A DNA stretch of 36,054 nt, taken from NCBI GenBank assembly GCA_964594965.1, contig CAZQMX010000005.1:1-36054 (forward strand), in the 5' to 3' direction. The first letter of the stretch is position 1; each line of letters starts with the position of its first letter. Source of the DNA: CAZQMX01 sp964594965 (GTDB lineage: Bacteria > Patescibacteriota > Minisyncoccia > Portnoybacterales > UBA2143). The position numbers and the translations under genes are program-made. A model generated the notes under the pieces. That model saw only the letters and a program-made list of their open reading frames with translations. It was not told the DNA's origin and did not search any database. This document shows, piece after piece, positions 8,280 through 15,362 of this stretch.

Positions 8280-8335
8280 TTCACCCCGCCTGGCAAGATT
8301 GACTAACCTGGGATTTTGAAGTAGAATATATTAAC

Positions 8336-8407
8336 GCCCTCGTGGTGAAATGGATATCACAACGGTCTTCGGAACCGTTGTTGGGGGTTCGAATCCTCCC
8401 GAGGGCA
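8336..8407 (+). tRNA. tRNA-Arg (anticodon TCG)
   Basis: Acceptor GCCCTCG/CGAGGGC, D arm GTGA/TCAC with A at the position-20 region of the loop, anticodon stem ACGGT/ACCGT with loop CTTCGGA (anticodon TCG), T arm GGGGG-TTCGAAT-CCTCC. Discriminator A, no CCA. The next gene begins 8 bases downstream. Confidence 0.95.
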
Positions 8408-8415
8408 CAGAAATA

Positions 8416-9147
8416 ATGTTTAATCCAAAAACAGAGAAAATAAAAGAAATATTAGAGAAAAAATCTGCAATTGCAGAAGGGTTAGATTCTCTTCTTGCTG
8501 ATAAGAAAACTAATGTTTATATTGATTTTGCAAATGTATTAGGTTGGCAGAATAAGTTAAGATGGAGAATTCATACCAAAAGAATGAAACAGTTTTTTGA
8601 TTCTTTCGATATGATTAATGAGGTTAAATTTTACTACGGTCGGTTAGATGATGACATTCATTCAAAAATGGTGTTGACTGAAGCTAAGAAAGCTAAATGT
8701 ATTGTTTCCGAGAAACCTGTAAAGAAAATTAAAATATCAATAGACGTCTCTAGTATTCCTCTAAACTCACCAGCTCTTTTGGCGGATTTCATCAAAGGGT
8801 CTCTGCTTTCAAAATTGGATTTACAGACGATTGAATTGTTGAACAATAAACTTAAGGAGCTAAATGAAAGAGGAATTTATTTTATTGAAGATAGAAAATG
8901 TAATTTTGATGTTGAAATTGGAGTAGATATGTTGTTGGATTGCGATAAGGATGATATAGAAAATTTCATTCTCTTAAGTGGGGATAGTGATTTTTGCTAT
9001 TCTGTAAGCAGGCTCTTAGAAAAAGGCAAGAAAGTTATAATATTTTCTACTAGTCGTAGAATTTCTACAGAATTATCGGATACAGAGGCTGAAATTTTTG
9101 ATATCAAAAAAATTAAAGAATTTATTTGTTGGCCAAGAGACTTGTAG
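8416..9147 (+). CDS. NYN-domain (LabA/DUF88-like) putative ribonuclease
   Basis: The 243-residue protein has a PIN-like NYN fold: Asp in NVYIDFANVLGW near the N-terminus, the conserved acidic DVEIGVDMLLD, and LLSGDSDF toward the C-terminus. These acidic residues would form a metal-dependent RNase active site; the actual substrate is unknown. The reading frame extends back into tRNA-Arg, but the ATG at 8416 (FNPKTEKIKEIL) is the likely start. The only purine-rich stretch upstream, GAGGG, is the 3' acceptor strand of the tRNA, so tRNA processing and translation of this mRNA would compete. Base composition is more AT-rich than the neighbouring core genes, which suggests an acquired gene. Confidence 0.8.
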   Translation: MFNPKTEKIKEILEKKSAIAEGLDSLLADKKTNVYIDFANVLGWQNKLRWRIHTKRMKQFFDSFDMINEVKFYYGRLDDDIHSKMVLTEAKKAKCIVSEKPVKKIKISIDVSSIPLNSPALLADFIKGSLLSKLDLQTIELLNNKLKELNERGIYFIEDRKCNFDVEIGVDMLLDCDKDDIENFILLSGDSDFCYSVSRLLEKGKKVIIFSTSRRISTELSDTEAEIFDIKKIKEFICWPRDL

Positions 9148-9161
9148 TAGAAAAGCCAAAA

Positions 9162-9179
9162 GGACCTCCGAAGAGGCCC
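9162..9179 (+). terminator. Hairpin after the NYN gene
   Basis: GGACCTC and GAGGCCC form a stem with one mismatch around a CGAA loop, 15 bases after the stop codon. It is followed by a mixed TTAAGCTTTAA rather than a clear T-tract, so termination is uncertain. The remaining bases up to 9307 show nothing else I can support. Confidence 0.35.
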
Positions 9180-9307
9180 TTAAGCTTTAAAACTAAGTCA
9201 TCTCTGACTAATACCAGTCTATATCAACAGCTATGGTCTTGTCAAGTCTTTAGGCAGGTAATAATCCACAGGTAGATGTTAAAGGTAGTAATTAAACAAT
9301 AAGGTAA

Positions 9308-9664
9308 ATGAAGAAATTCACTGGACTATTGCTTAAAGAAAGTTTAGAAGATGATAGTTTTTTGGATATGATTGAAATTACCGAGAAACAGGTTTGGAAT
9401 ATAGACAATGCAGCAAATTATCAACCAAAGGTTTGGACAGCAATCTATTTTAAGGGCGAAGAAGATAGGACAGATGAGATATCCGAGAAATTAAGTCACT
9501 CTCTGAAGCCTAGGTGGTATGCCAATATTTCAGTAGGTAATAAAGAGTATGTTATTTTTCACAAAAAGATTTTTAAATATAACAAAGGAGACAAAGAAAC
9601 AAAGGAACGAGCTATAAATTACGGAAAGTCATTAGGTATTCCTGATCATCAACTTGATTGGTAA
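9308..9664 (+). CDS. Uncharacterised small protein (118 aa)
   Basis: No characterised domain is recognised. The protein is soluble and probably a single compact alpha/beta domain: an N-terminal strand-helix segment (KKFTGLLLKESLEDDSF), then VWNIDNAANYQPKVWTAIYFKGEED, a helix (TDEISEKLSHSL), KPRWYANISVGNKEYVIFHKKIFKY and an acidic/basic tail ending SLGIPDHQLDW. It resembles, from memory, short conserved proteins seen in other bacteria and archaea, but I cannot name a family. Its stop codon lies 7 bases before the ATG of the DUF3800 gene, so the two are probably co-transcribed. Confidence 0.65.
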   Translation: MKKFTGLLLKESLEDDSFLDMIEITEKQVWNIDNAANYQPKVWTAIYFKGEEDRTDEISEKLSHSLKPRWYANISVGNKEYVIFHKKIFKYNKGDKETKERAINYGKSLGIPDHQLDW

Positions 9665-9671
9665 AAATTAT

Positions 9672-10511
9672 ATGAATAATAAAAACAATCCTCCATTAAT
9701 TTCATTTATTGATGCGAGCGGCACATTCTTCCCTGGTGAAAGATATTTTGGCGTAGGAATGTTAACGGTCAATAATCCAGGACATTTAACAGATAAACTT
9801 TATCCGGTTTTTCAAAGGGTTATGGCTATATCTCAAACTTATCGAAACCAAAGAATTGATGATTTGATAAGTCAGAATAAGCATCAAGAAGTGATTAGTA
9901 TGCTCAAAAAGACGAAAAGATTTGAATTGAAATTTGATCGTGTAACTCCTGTAAAATTCGAACATTATAAGGAAATGATAAGAATTTTTTTAGAGGACGG
10001 AAAAAATCGCTTTGCTGTGATGGTAATTGACAGACAGCATCCAAGTTATAACCCGTCATTTTTTTCGACAACATGGAGCGCTTATACTAGCTATCTTGCG
10101 TCATTAGTAGTTCGAGAATTAACAAATCTTTCAAGCAGAGAAATGTTTTTAGTTTTAGATGAGCTTCCTAAGCCTAAAGTGATTAAAGAATCATTAGAAG
10201 AAACAATAATGGAGAAAATTAATAATCAGTGCATTAAAAAATATTCTAACAAAGATATTTGTACAGTTAGGAGCGCAATAAGAATAGAAAGCCATTCTAA
10301 TTTATTGATGCAACTATGCGATGTTTTGTTGGGATGCGTGATGTTTGATTATAAGAAATCGGGTGGTATATTATCAGATAAGTTACAAAAAAGAAAAGAG
10401 GAGGTGGTGGAAGTATTAAGAAAAACTCTAGAGCAAGATAATCTTAATACTCCTTTTACGGCGCACAACCCTGTATATTTTCATGTTTGGAATGCAGAGT
10501 GGTCGAAATAA
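9672..10511 (+). CDS. DUF3800 family protein (RNase H-like fold predicted)
   Basis: The 279-residue protein opens with LISFIDASGTFFPG, corresponding to the DUF3800 signature where family members usually read DESG; here Glu is replaced by Ala. The C-terminal signature RIESHSNLLMQLCDVLLGCV matches the family's S-x-x-x-QL-x-D block. DUF3800 proteins are thought to adopt an RNase H-like nuclease fold and are common in phage, plasmid and defence-island contexts; function is not established. An upstream in-frame TTG overlaps the preceding gene, but the ATG at 9672 is the natural start. The altered first acidic site may affect activity. Confidence 0.75.
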   Translation: MNNKNNPPLISFIDASGTFFPGERYFGVGMLTVNNPGHLTDKLYPVFQRVMAISQTYRNQRIDDLISQNKHQEVISMLKKTKRFELKFDRVTPVKFEHYKEMIRIFLEDGKNRFAVMVIDRQHPSYNPSFFSTTWSAYTSYLASLVVRELTNLSSREMFLVLDELPKPKVIKESLEETIMEKINNQCIKKYSNKDICTVRSAIRIESHSNLLMQLCDVLLGCVMFDYKKSGGILSDKLQKRKEEVVEVLRKTLEQDNLNTPFTAHNPVYFHVWNAEWSK

Positions 10512-10512
10512 A

Positions 10513-10546
10513 AAAGGGGAGAGCGACAAGAAACCGCATCCCCTTT
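10513..10546 (+). terminator. Hairpin terminator after the DUF3800 gene
   Basis: AAAGGGGA (10513-10520) pairs perfectly with TCCCCTTT (10539-10546) around an 18-base loop, immediately after the stop codon. The stem is good and the T-run is within the 3' arm. Confidence 0.55.
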
Positions 10547-10678
10547 AAACTTCTATAATATATATTATAATAATTGATAGTGTAAGTCAATAGTTCGATT
10601 GGGGATAGTGGATGTGTTTAGATTCTAGGTTTTTCATCAAAAAGGTTCGAACATTGTCCACTAACGCCAGCATACAAC

Positions 10679-11221
10679 ATGAAAAACGCAATTATATTAC
10701 ATGGGACAGGGGATTCTCCAGATTTGTACTGGTTTCCCTATTTGAAAAAAGAATTGGAAAAGAAAGGATTTGAGGTCTGGGTCCCTTCTTTGCCGAATAC
10801 TCAAAAACCTAATCTTAATGATTGGCTAGGATTTGTTTTAGACAAGGGAAAGTTTTCCAAGGAAACAATTATTATTGGTCATTCATCTGGAGCTCAACTT
10901 ATTTTAAGCATCCTTGAGAAGATTGACGTTAAAGTTAAGCAGGCCATATTAGTTTCTGGCTATGCCCAGCCCTTGCCAAAGGAAGAAGACGCTAAAAAAG
11001 AAGGAGAGTTTGATTGGCCAACAATTAAGAAAAATGTCCAGGACGTTGTCTTTATTAACTCAGATAATGACCCTTGGGGATGTGATGATATTCAAGGAAG
11101 GATTATGTTTGATAATCTTGGCGGAACGCTAATTATTAAGCACGAAGGACATATGGGTTCAACAACTTATAATCAGCCCTATAAGGAATTCCCTCTTTTG
11201 GTTAAATTATTAGCAGATTAG
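10679..11221 (+). CDS. RBBP9/YdeN-like serine hydrolase
   Basis: Small alpha/beta hydrolase of 180 residues, matching the Ser_hydrolase (RBBP9/YdeN) group. It has the N-terminal strand and oxyanion region AIILHGTGDSP, the nucleophile Ser69 in GHSSG, Asp131 in INSDNDPWG and His158 in EGHMG, the catalytic triad in the expected order. Natural substrates are unknown for bacterial members; serine esterase or peptidase activity is likely. No Shine-Dalgarno site is visible before the ATG. It stands between the DUF3800 gene and tRNA-Lys. The preceding 130 bases are AT-rich and hold no gene I can support. Confidence 0.85.
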   Translation: MKNAIILHGTGDSPDLYWFPYLKKELEKKGFEVWVPSLPNTQKPNLNDWLGFVLDKGKFSKETIIIGHSSGAQLILSILEKIDVKVKQAILVSGYAQPLPKEEDAKKEGEFDWPTIKKNVQDVVFINSDNDPWGCDDIQGRIMFDNLGGTLIIKHEGHMGSTTYNQPYKEFPLLVKLLAD

Positions 11222-11263
11222 TATGGTTGACTCTGGTTTTTGTTCATGTAATGATATTTTTAT

Positions 11264-11335
<72 letters not shown>

Positions 11336-11413
11336 CTGGGAGACAGGAATTCTAAAGGAGGGTTTCTGTTTTTGTTAGTTCTTAAAAAATGTTGAAAAGG
11401 AGGTAGAAGAGAA

Positions 11414-11923
11414 ATGGATACACAAGATTTTTTAGCAGAAATGGAAGAGGCTTTTTCAGACGGAATATCGAGAGGTTGGGCAGCTGGCGCTAAACCGGTA
11501 AAATCCAAAGAATTTCCCGGGATGGATGTTATTAAAACGGAGTCTGGTAAATTCATAATCACGGATGCCTTTTCTTACAATGCGGTTGGCAGAGGCTTTG
11601 GTTTCACCCTTATTAACCACAAGGAAATCGGCGAAGGGAAAATACCCCTCTGGATAATGAGCTATTATGGAATCTATCCGGAAAGCGTGACTCCATTTCT
11701 GAAAGAAGTTCTTCTCTTTGCTTATAAAAAAGGGAAATTTGTCGGCGGTCGAGGCATGAAAGGGCATGAGAAGAATGGACTGATTTACAGAAATTGTCCG
11801 ACTGACAGCCAAGGAAAAGATATTCTTTCCTTTGATGATTTCAAAGGAGTGGAAAGAATAACTAATGTTTCTGGAGTGGAATTAGGCTGGCATCAGTGCT
11901 GGGGAATGTCTCTCTTAGTATAG
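11414..11923 (+). CDS. DUF5680-like uncharacterised protein
   Basis: The 169-residue soluble protein has the layout I associate with DUF5680: a charged N-terminal helix, a beta-rich core (ITDAFSYNAVGRGFGFTLINH), IPLWIMSYYGIYPESVTPFLKEVLLFA in the middle, an FVGGRGMKGHEKNGLIYRNC segment and a terminal strand ELGWHQCWGMSLLV. No catalytic residues can be assigned. The start is supported by AAAGGAGG upstream of the ATG. The next gene, a tiny zinc-ribbon protein with an equally strong ribosome site, follows after 27 bases and is probably in the same transcript. Family placement is from memory of the motif pattern and is moderately sure. Confidence 0.65.
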   Translation: MDTQDFLAEMEEAFSDGISRGWAAGAKPVKSKEFPGMDVIKTESGKFIITDAFSYNAVGRGFGFTLINHKEIGEGKIPLWIMSYYGIYPESVTPFLKEVLLFAYKKGKFVGGRGMKGHEKNGLIYRNCPTDSQGKDILSFDDFKGVERITNVSGVELGWHQCWGMSLLV

Positions 11924-11950
11924 GCTGATATCTTTAGAAAGGAGGTTATC

Positions 11951-12118
11951 ATGAAAAAATGTCCGCATTGCAACAGGGCAGTTGGACCAGACTGCGGGGA
12001 AACATGGACTACTTGTCATTGTGGTGAAGACGCTCACGTAGATTGCAGGGACAAGTGTCCTCAAAAACCTAAAGATAAAGAGCGTGGCTATAGAAGAAGG
12101 CCCGGCCGCTATCGCTAA
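11951..12118 (+). CDS. Small zinc-ribbon-like protein (55 aa)
   Basis: A 55-codon gene starting MKKCPHCNRAVGPDCG, with eight cysteines and three histidines: CPHC, then DC, CHC, DC and DKC, followed by a basic Arg-rich tail ending RRRPGRYR. Seven metal-type cysteines in 33 residues suggest one or two zinc sites and the tail suggests nucleic-acid contact; neither is proven. AAAGGAGG sits 6-7 bases upstream of the ATG, one of the best ribosome sites in the window, which is why I accept such a short gene. It is followed by two hairpins, the second a good terminator. Confidence 0.7.
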   Translation: MKKCPHCNRAVGPDCGETWTTCHCGEDAHVDCRDKCPQKPKDKERGYRRRPGRYR

Positions 12119-12137
12119 AAACGGCCAAACAATACGA

Positions 12138-12165
12138 ATGCCTTGGTAGATTTCCGCCAAGGCAT
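12138..12165 (+). terminator. Hairpin downstream of the zinc-ribbon gene
   Basis: ATGCCTTGG (12138-12146) pairs perfectly with CCAAGGCAT (12157-12165) around a 10-base loop. TTTAAGTTT follows. This could be the first of two tandem terminators. Confidence 0.6.
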
Positions 12166-12175
12166 TTAAGTTTCG

Positions 12176-12196
12176 GGCAAATATTTGCCTTTTTTT
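12176..12196 (+). terminator. Intrinsic terminator overlapping the rpsO promoter
   Basis: The palindrome GGCAAATATTTGCC (12176-12189) is followed directly by seven T residues. Its 3' arm contributes the TTGCC of the rpsO -35 box, so a terminator and the next promoter share bases. Confidence 0.7.
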
Positions 12197-12212
12197 AATT
12201 TTTCTGTATAAT
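12185..12212 (+). promoter_or_regulatory. Sigma70-type promoter of rpsO
   Basis: TTGCCT (12185-12190), 16-base spacer, perfect TATAAT (12207-12212). The rpsO ATG is 8 bases downstream of the -10 box and no Shine-Dalgarno site fits in between, so the mRNA should be leaderless or nearly so. Confidence 0.7.
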
Positions 12213-12220
12213 AAGAGCAT

Positions 12221-12487
12221 ATGCTAAAACCAACCAAGAAAACCAAGATAATCAAAGAATTCAAGGCCCATGATACCGACACTGGGTCTTCTGAAGTTCA
12301 AATCGCTATTCTGACCGAAGAAATTGCAGAACTAGCCAAACATTTAAAAAAACATCCCAAGGATAATCATTCTCGTCGGGGTCTTTTGGGCATGGTTGCC
12401 AAGAGAAAAAAACTCCTTGATTATTTAAAAAGCGAAAATGAGAGAAAATATAATAAGGTGATTAAAAAATTAGGATTAAAGAGGTGA
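12221..12487 (+). CDS. rpsO: Small ribosomal subunit protein uS15
   Basis: Eighty-eight residues, the standard S15 length. The conserved core DTGSSEVQIAILTEEI and the 16S rRNA-binding stretch HPKDNHSRRGLLGMVAKRKKLLDYL are intact. S15 binds the central domain of 16S rRNA early in 30S assembly. As in many bacteria it sits upstream of pnp, but here a NYN-domain gene lies between them. No Shine-Dalgarno site precedes the ATG; a TATAAT box ends 8 bases upstream. A hairpin starts at its stop codon. Confidence 0.97.
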   Translation: MLKPTKKTKIIKEFKAHDTDTGSSEVQIAILTEEIAELAKHLKKHPKDNHSRRGLLGMVAKRKKLLDYLKSENERKYNKVIKKLGLKR

Positions 12488-12524
12488 CAATTTTGTCTGA
12501 ATCTTTGATTCAGATACAAAATGT
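12487..12524 (+). terminator. Hairpin at the rpsO stop codon
   Basis: The sequence from 12487 to 12503 pairs with 12507-12524 around a 3-base loop (core CTGAATC/GATTCAG and ACAATTTTGT/ACAAAATGT, with small mismatches). It begins on the last base of the stop codon. It is the left module of the composite repeat also found after tuf. Confidence 0.6.
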
Positions 12525-12600
12525 CATCCTGAGGAGCGAAGCGACGAGGGGTCTATAACTGACAGAATTAACAGATTCTTCGCTAACGCTCAGAATGACA
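12523..12600. repeat. Dispersed palindromic repeat with TCATCCTGAG / CAGAATGACA ends
   Basis: GTCATCCTGAG at the left end is complementary to CTCAGAATGAC at the right end with one mismatch, with inner GCGAAGC/TTCGC and TCT/AGA pairing. A related copy lies at 35973-36041. Repeats of this look occur in many bacterial genomes as MITE-like or REP-like elements. Confidence 0.7.
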
Positions 12601-12616
12601 ATATTACAGTTATATT

Positions 12617-13126
12617 ATGTCTATAGTAAAACACAAAGAACAGCGGGTGGCGGTTTTAATGGATGTTCAGAATATGTATCACTCCGCCAAGAATATTTAT
12701 GGAGCCAGAGTTAATTTCAAGGAGGTCTTAAAATCAGCAGTTGGACCAAGGAAATTAATTAGGGCGGTTGCCTATGTTATCCGGACTGAAACCCCGGAGG
12801 AAAAGTCTTTTTTTGAGGCCTTGACCAAGTCAGGCCTGGAAACAAAAAGCAAGGACTTGCAGATTTTTCCCGGCGGAATGAAAAAAGGCGATTGGGATGT
12901 TGGTATTACAGTTGATGCAATTAAGTATTCCAGCCTGGTTGATGCGATTGTTTTAGTCACTGGTGATGGTGATTTTGTTCCTTTGGTTGAATACCTCAAA
13001 TTAAATAAGGGCATTCAAGCAGAGGCAATGGCTTTTTCCAAAAGCGCTTCTTCAAAATTAGTTGAAGCAGTTGATGATTTTATTGATTTAAGCCAGGATA
13101 TTAAGAGATATTTAATTAAAAAATAG
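12617..13126 (+). CDS. NYN-domain (LabA-like) putative ribonuclease, between rpsO and pnp
   Basis: The 169-residue protein is a near-minimal NYN domain of the LabA/DUF88 group: VAVLMDVQNMYHSAKN (Asp16) at the first strand, GDWDVGITVDAI in the middle and VLVTGDGDFVPLVEYL near residue 115, together a PIN-like acidic metal site. The fold predicts single-stranded RNA cleavage, but a substrate is not known. Placement between rpsO and polynucleotide phosphorylase suggests a role in RNA decay or processing, which is inference from context. No Shine-Dalgarno site is seen. It is the second NYN protein within 4.2 kb, but the sequence is clearly different from the one at 8416. Confidence 0.87.
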   Translation: MSIVKHKEQRVAVLMDVQNMYHSAKNIYGARVNFKEVLKSAVGPRKLIRAVAYVIRTETPEEKSFFEALTKSGLETKSKDLQIFPGGMKKGDWDVGITVDAIKYSSLVDAIVLVTGDGDFVPLVEYLKLNKGIQAEAMAFSKSASSKLVEAVDDFIDLSQDIKRYLIKK

Positions 13127-13244
13127 TAATTAATTTTCAGTTTCAGTTTTGTTATTCTAGTTTTTGTTTAGGTCTTTGGCTGAATAAATATTTATCCAGG
13201 GACCTGTGCGAAAACTTATACAATACTGATACTAGTCTAGTTTT

Positions 13245-15344
13245 ATGGAAAAGAAACAATTTAAGATAGATTTAGCCGGGAGGGAATTAAAGGTTGAAAT
13301 CGGTCAATTCGCCGGCCAGGCCAATGGTTCGGTCCTTTTGACTTATGGCGGAACAACCGTTCTGGCGACAGTAACAATGAGTAAAAACCTTGGCCGGGGA
13401 GACTATTTCCCCCTAATGGTTGATTACGAAGAGAAGTTTTATGCGGCTGGGAAGATAAAGAGTGGTCGGTTTATGAAAAGAGAAGGCCGGGCGACTGATG
13501 AGGCAATTTTAACCGGCCGGATGATAGACCGGGTTCTTCGTCCCTGTTTTGATGGAAGAATCAGGAATGAAGTTCAGGTTGTTTCAACGGTTCTTTCCTT
13601 TGACAAGGAAAATGACCCTGATATCCCTTCGCTTCTGGCAGCTTCTCTGGCATTAGGCATTTCTAATATTCCCTTTAATGGTCCGGTTGCTGGTTTGAGG
13701 GTTTCTCAAACTGAAGGCGAATGGGTTCTTAATCCAAGCTACGAAGCCAGAGAACAGGGGGATTTAGATTTGGTTGTTGCTGGCAAAGAAGGAAAAATTA
13801 ACATGCTTGAAGGCGGAGCCAAGCAGGTTTCAGAAGAGACGGTCTTAAAAGCAATTGAGTTCTGCCTGCCTCATGTTAAGAAAGTAAATGAGTTTCAAAA
13901 GAAAATTATTGATGAGATTGGAGTAGAAAAAGCCGAACTGGAAATGAGGGAAATTGATTCCTCTTTGAGAGACGAAGTTAATAAGTGGCTCGGGGATAAA
14001 CTTGAAAAAGCCGTTTACCAGCCGGAAAAGAAAGAACGAATGAATGATTTAGACGATTTGAAAGATGAATTAATTACGGCTCTAACAGAAGATTTGCCTG
14101 AAACAGAAAAAAACGAAAAAGAAGGTCAGATCGAGAATATTCTTGAAGATGAGATTGATAAATTAGTTCATCAGAATATTCTTAAATCAGAGAAAAGACC
14201 AGATGGAAGAAAACTGGACCAGGTCAGACCAATTAAAAGCCAGGTTGGTCTTTTAGCCAGAACTCATGGTTCAGGTTTATTTGAAAGAGGACAGACCCAG
14301 GCGCTTTCAGTTGTAACTCTGGGTTCTCCCGGAGACGAACAAACAGTTGAAAGCATGGAAATGGAAACTAAGAAGAGATTTTTCCACCACTATAATTTCC
14401 CGCCTTTTTGTGTTGGCGAAGTTAAACCAATGAGGGGTCCGGGCAGAAGAGATATTGGCCACGGAGCTTTGGCAGAAAAAGCGCTTTTACCTCTAATGCC
14501 GGATAGAGAAAAATTCCCTTACACTATTCGTCTGGTTTCTGAAATATTGTCTTCTAATGGTTCGTCTTCAATGGCTTCAGTTAGCGGTTCAAGCTTAGCC
14601 CTAATGGATGCCGGTGTTCCAATTAAGAATCATATTAGCGGGATTGCTATGGGCTTGGTTATGGGATCAGAGAGTGATGCCAAAGTCCTGACTGACATTC
14701 AGGGACCGGAAGACCATTACGGCGATATGGACTGTAAAGTCGCCGGGACAAAACTGGGGATGACAGCTTGTCAAATGGATGTTAAAATAGGGGGAGTCAG
14801 TTTAGAAATTCTGAAGAAGACATTTGAACAAGCTAAGAAGGCTCGTCTGGAGATTATTACCCAGATGGAAAAGGCAATTGAGAAGTCAAAACCGGAACTT
14901 TCTTCTTTTGCTCCCCGGATTATTACCATCAGAATTAATCCGGAAAAAATCAGATTGGTTATTGGTCCGGGAGGAAAAACAATCAATGAAATTACTGATG
15001 AAACCGGAGTTAAAATTGATATTGAAGATGACGGCTTGATTAGCATCACCTCGGATGACGGAGAATCCGGTAAAAAAGCCCTGGAATGGGTTAGTAGCCT
15101 AACCAGGGAAGTTAAACCCGGCGAGGTCTTTAAGGGCCGGGTAACCAAGATTATTGATTTCGGAGCTTTTGTCAGAATTCTGCCTGAACAGGAAGGATTG
15201 GTCCATATTTCAGAATTGTCTGACGAGCGAGTTGAAAAAGTTGAAGATGTTGTTAAGGTTGACCAGGAAGTCACAGTCAAGGTTAAAAACATTGATGATC
15301 TCGGACGGATTAATCTGACTATAAAGGGTGTTGGTAATAAGTAA
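13245..15344 (+). CDS. pnp: Polyribonucleotide nucleotidyltransferase (PNPase)
   Basis: Phosphorolytic 3'-5' exoribonuclease of RNA decay. The 699-residue protein is full length: first RNase PH-like domain (about 1-215, with GGTTVLATVTMSKN and PLMVDYEEKFYAAGKIKSGR), alpha-helical linker, second RNase PH domain from about 318 (RPDGRKLDQVRPI, GQTQALSVVTLG, DIGHGALAEKAL, and the catalytic-region TDIQGPEDHYGDMDCKVAG), KH domain (about 563-620, VIGPGGKTINEI) and S1 domain (about 627-697, GRVTKIIDFGAFVRILPEQEGLVHISELS). Its promoter is not clear, although a TACAAT box lies 20 bases before the ATG. Co-location with rpsO follows the classical arrangement. Confidence 0.98.
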   Translation: MEKKQFKIDLAGRELKVEIGQFAGQANGSVLLTYGGTTVLATVTMSKNLGRGDYFPLMVDYEEKFYAAGKIKSGRFMKREGRATDEAILTGRMIDRVLRPCFDGRIRNEVQVVSTVLSFDKENDPDIPSLLAASLALGISNIPFNGPVAGLRVSQTEGEWVLNPSYEAREQGDLDLVVAGKEGKINMLEGGAKQVSEETVLKAIEFCLPHVKKVNEFQKKIIDEIGVEKAELEMREIDSSLRDEVNKWLGDKLEKAVYQPEKKERMNDLDDLKDELITALTEDLPETEKNEKEGQIENILEDEIDKLVHQNILKSEKRPDGRKLDQVRPIKSQVGLLARTHGSGLFERGQTQALSVVTLGSPGDEQTVESMEMETKKRFFHHYNFPPFCVGEVKPMRGPGRRDIGHGALAEKALLPLMPDREKFPYTIRLVSEILSSNGSSSMASVSGSSLALMDAGVPIKNHISGIAMGLVMGSESDAKVLTDIQGPEDHYGDMDCKVAGTKLGMTACQMDVKIGGVSLEILKKTFEQAKKARLEIITQMEKAIEKSKPELSSFAPRIITIRINPEKIRLVIGPGGKTINEITDETGVKIDIEDDGLISITSDDGESGKKALEWVSSLTREVKPGEVFKGRVTKIIDFGAFVRILPEQEGLVHISELSDERVEKVEDVVKVDQEVTVKVKNIDDLGRINLTIKGVGNK

Positions 15345-15362
15345 TATAATAAAGGAGGTTTT

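Noticed and set aside
8350..8415. In-frame extension of the NYN gene into tRNA-Arg.
   Set aside because: It would translate the tRNA gene; the ATG at 8416 is the natural start.
10590..10678. GGTTCGAA and nearby GTTCGA sequences before the RBBP9-like gene suggest a tRNA remnant.
   Set aside because: No acceptor, D or anticodon arm can be built around them and they do not match the tRNA 3' ends nearby.
13222..13233. The 12-mer AATACTGATACT upstream of pnp also occurs in the loop at 17501-17512 of the candidate noncoding RNA.
   Set aside because: Both are in the same orientation, so they cannot pair, and a shared 12-mer with internal repeat is weak evidence alone.
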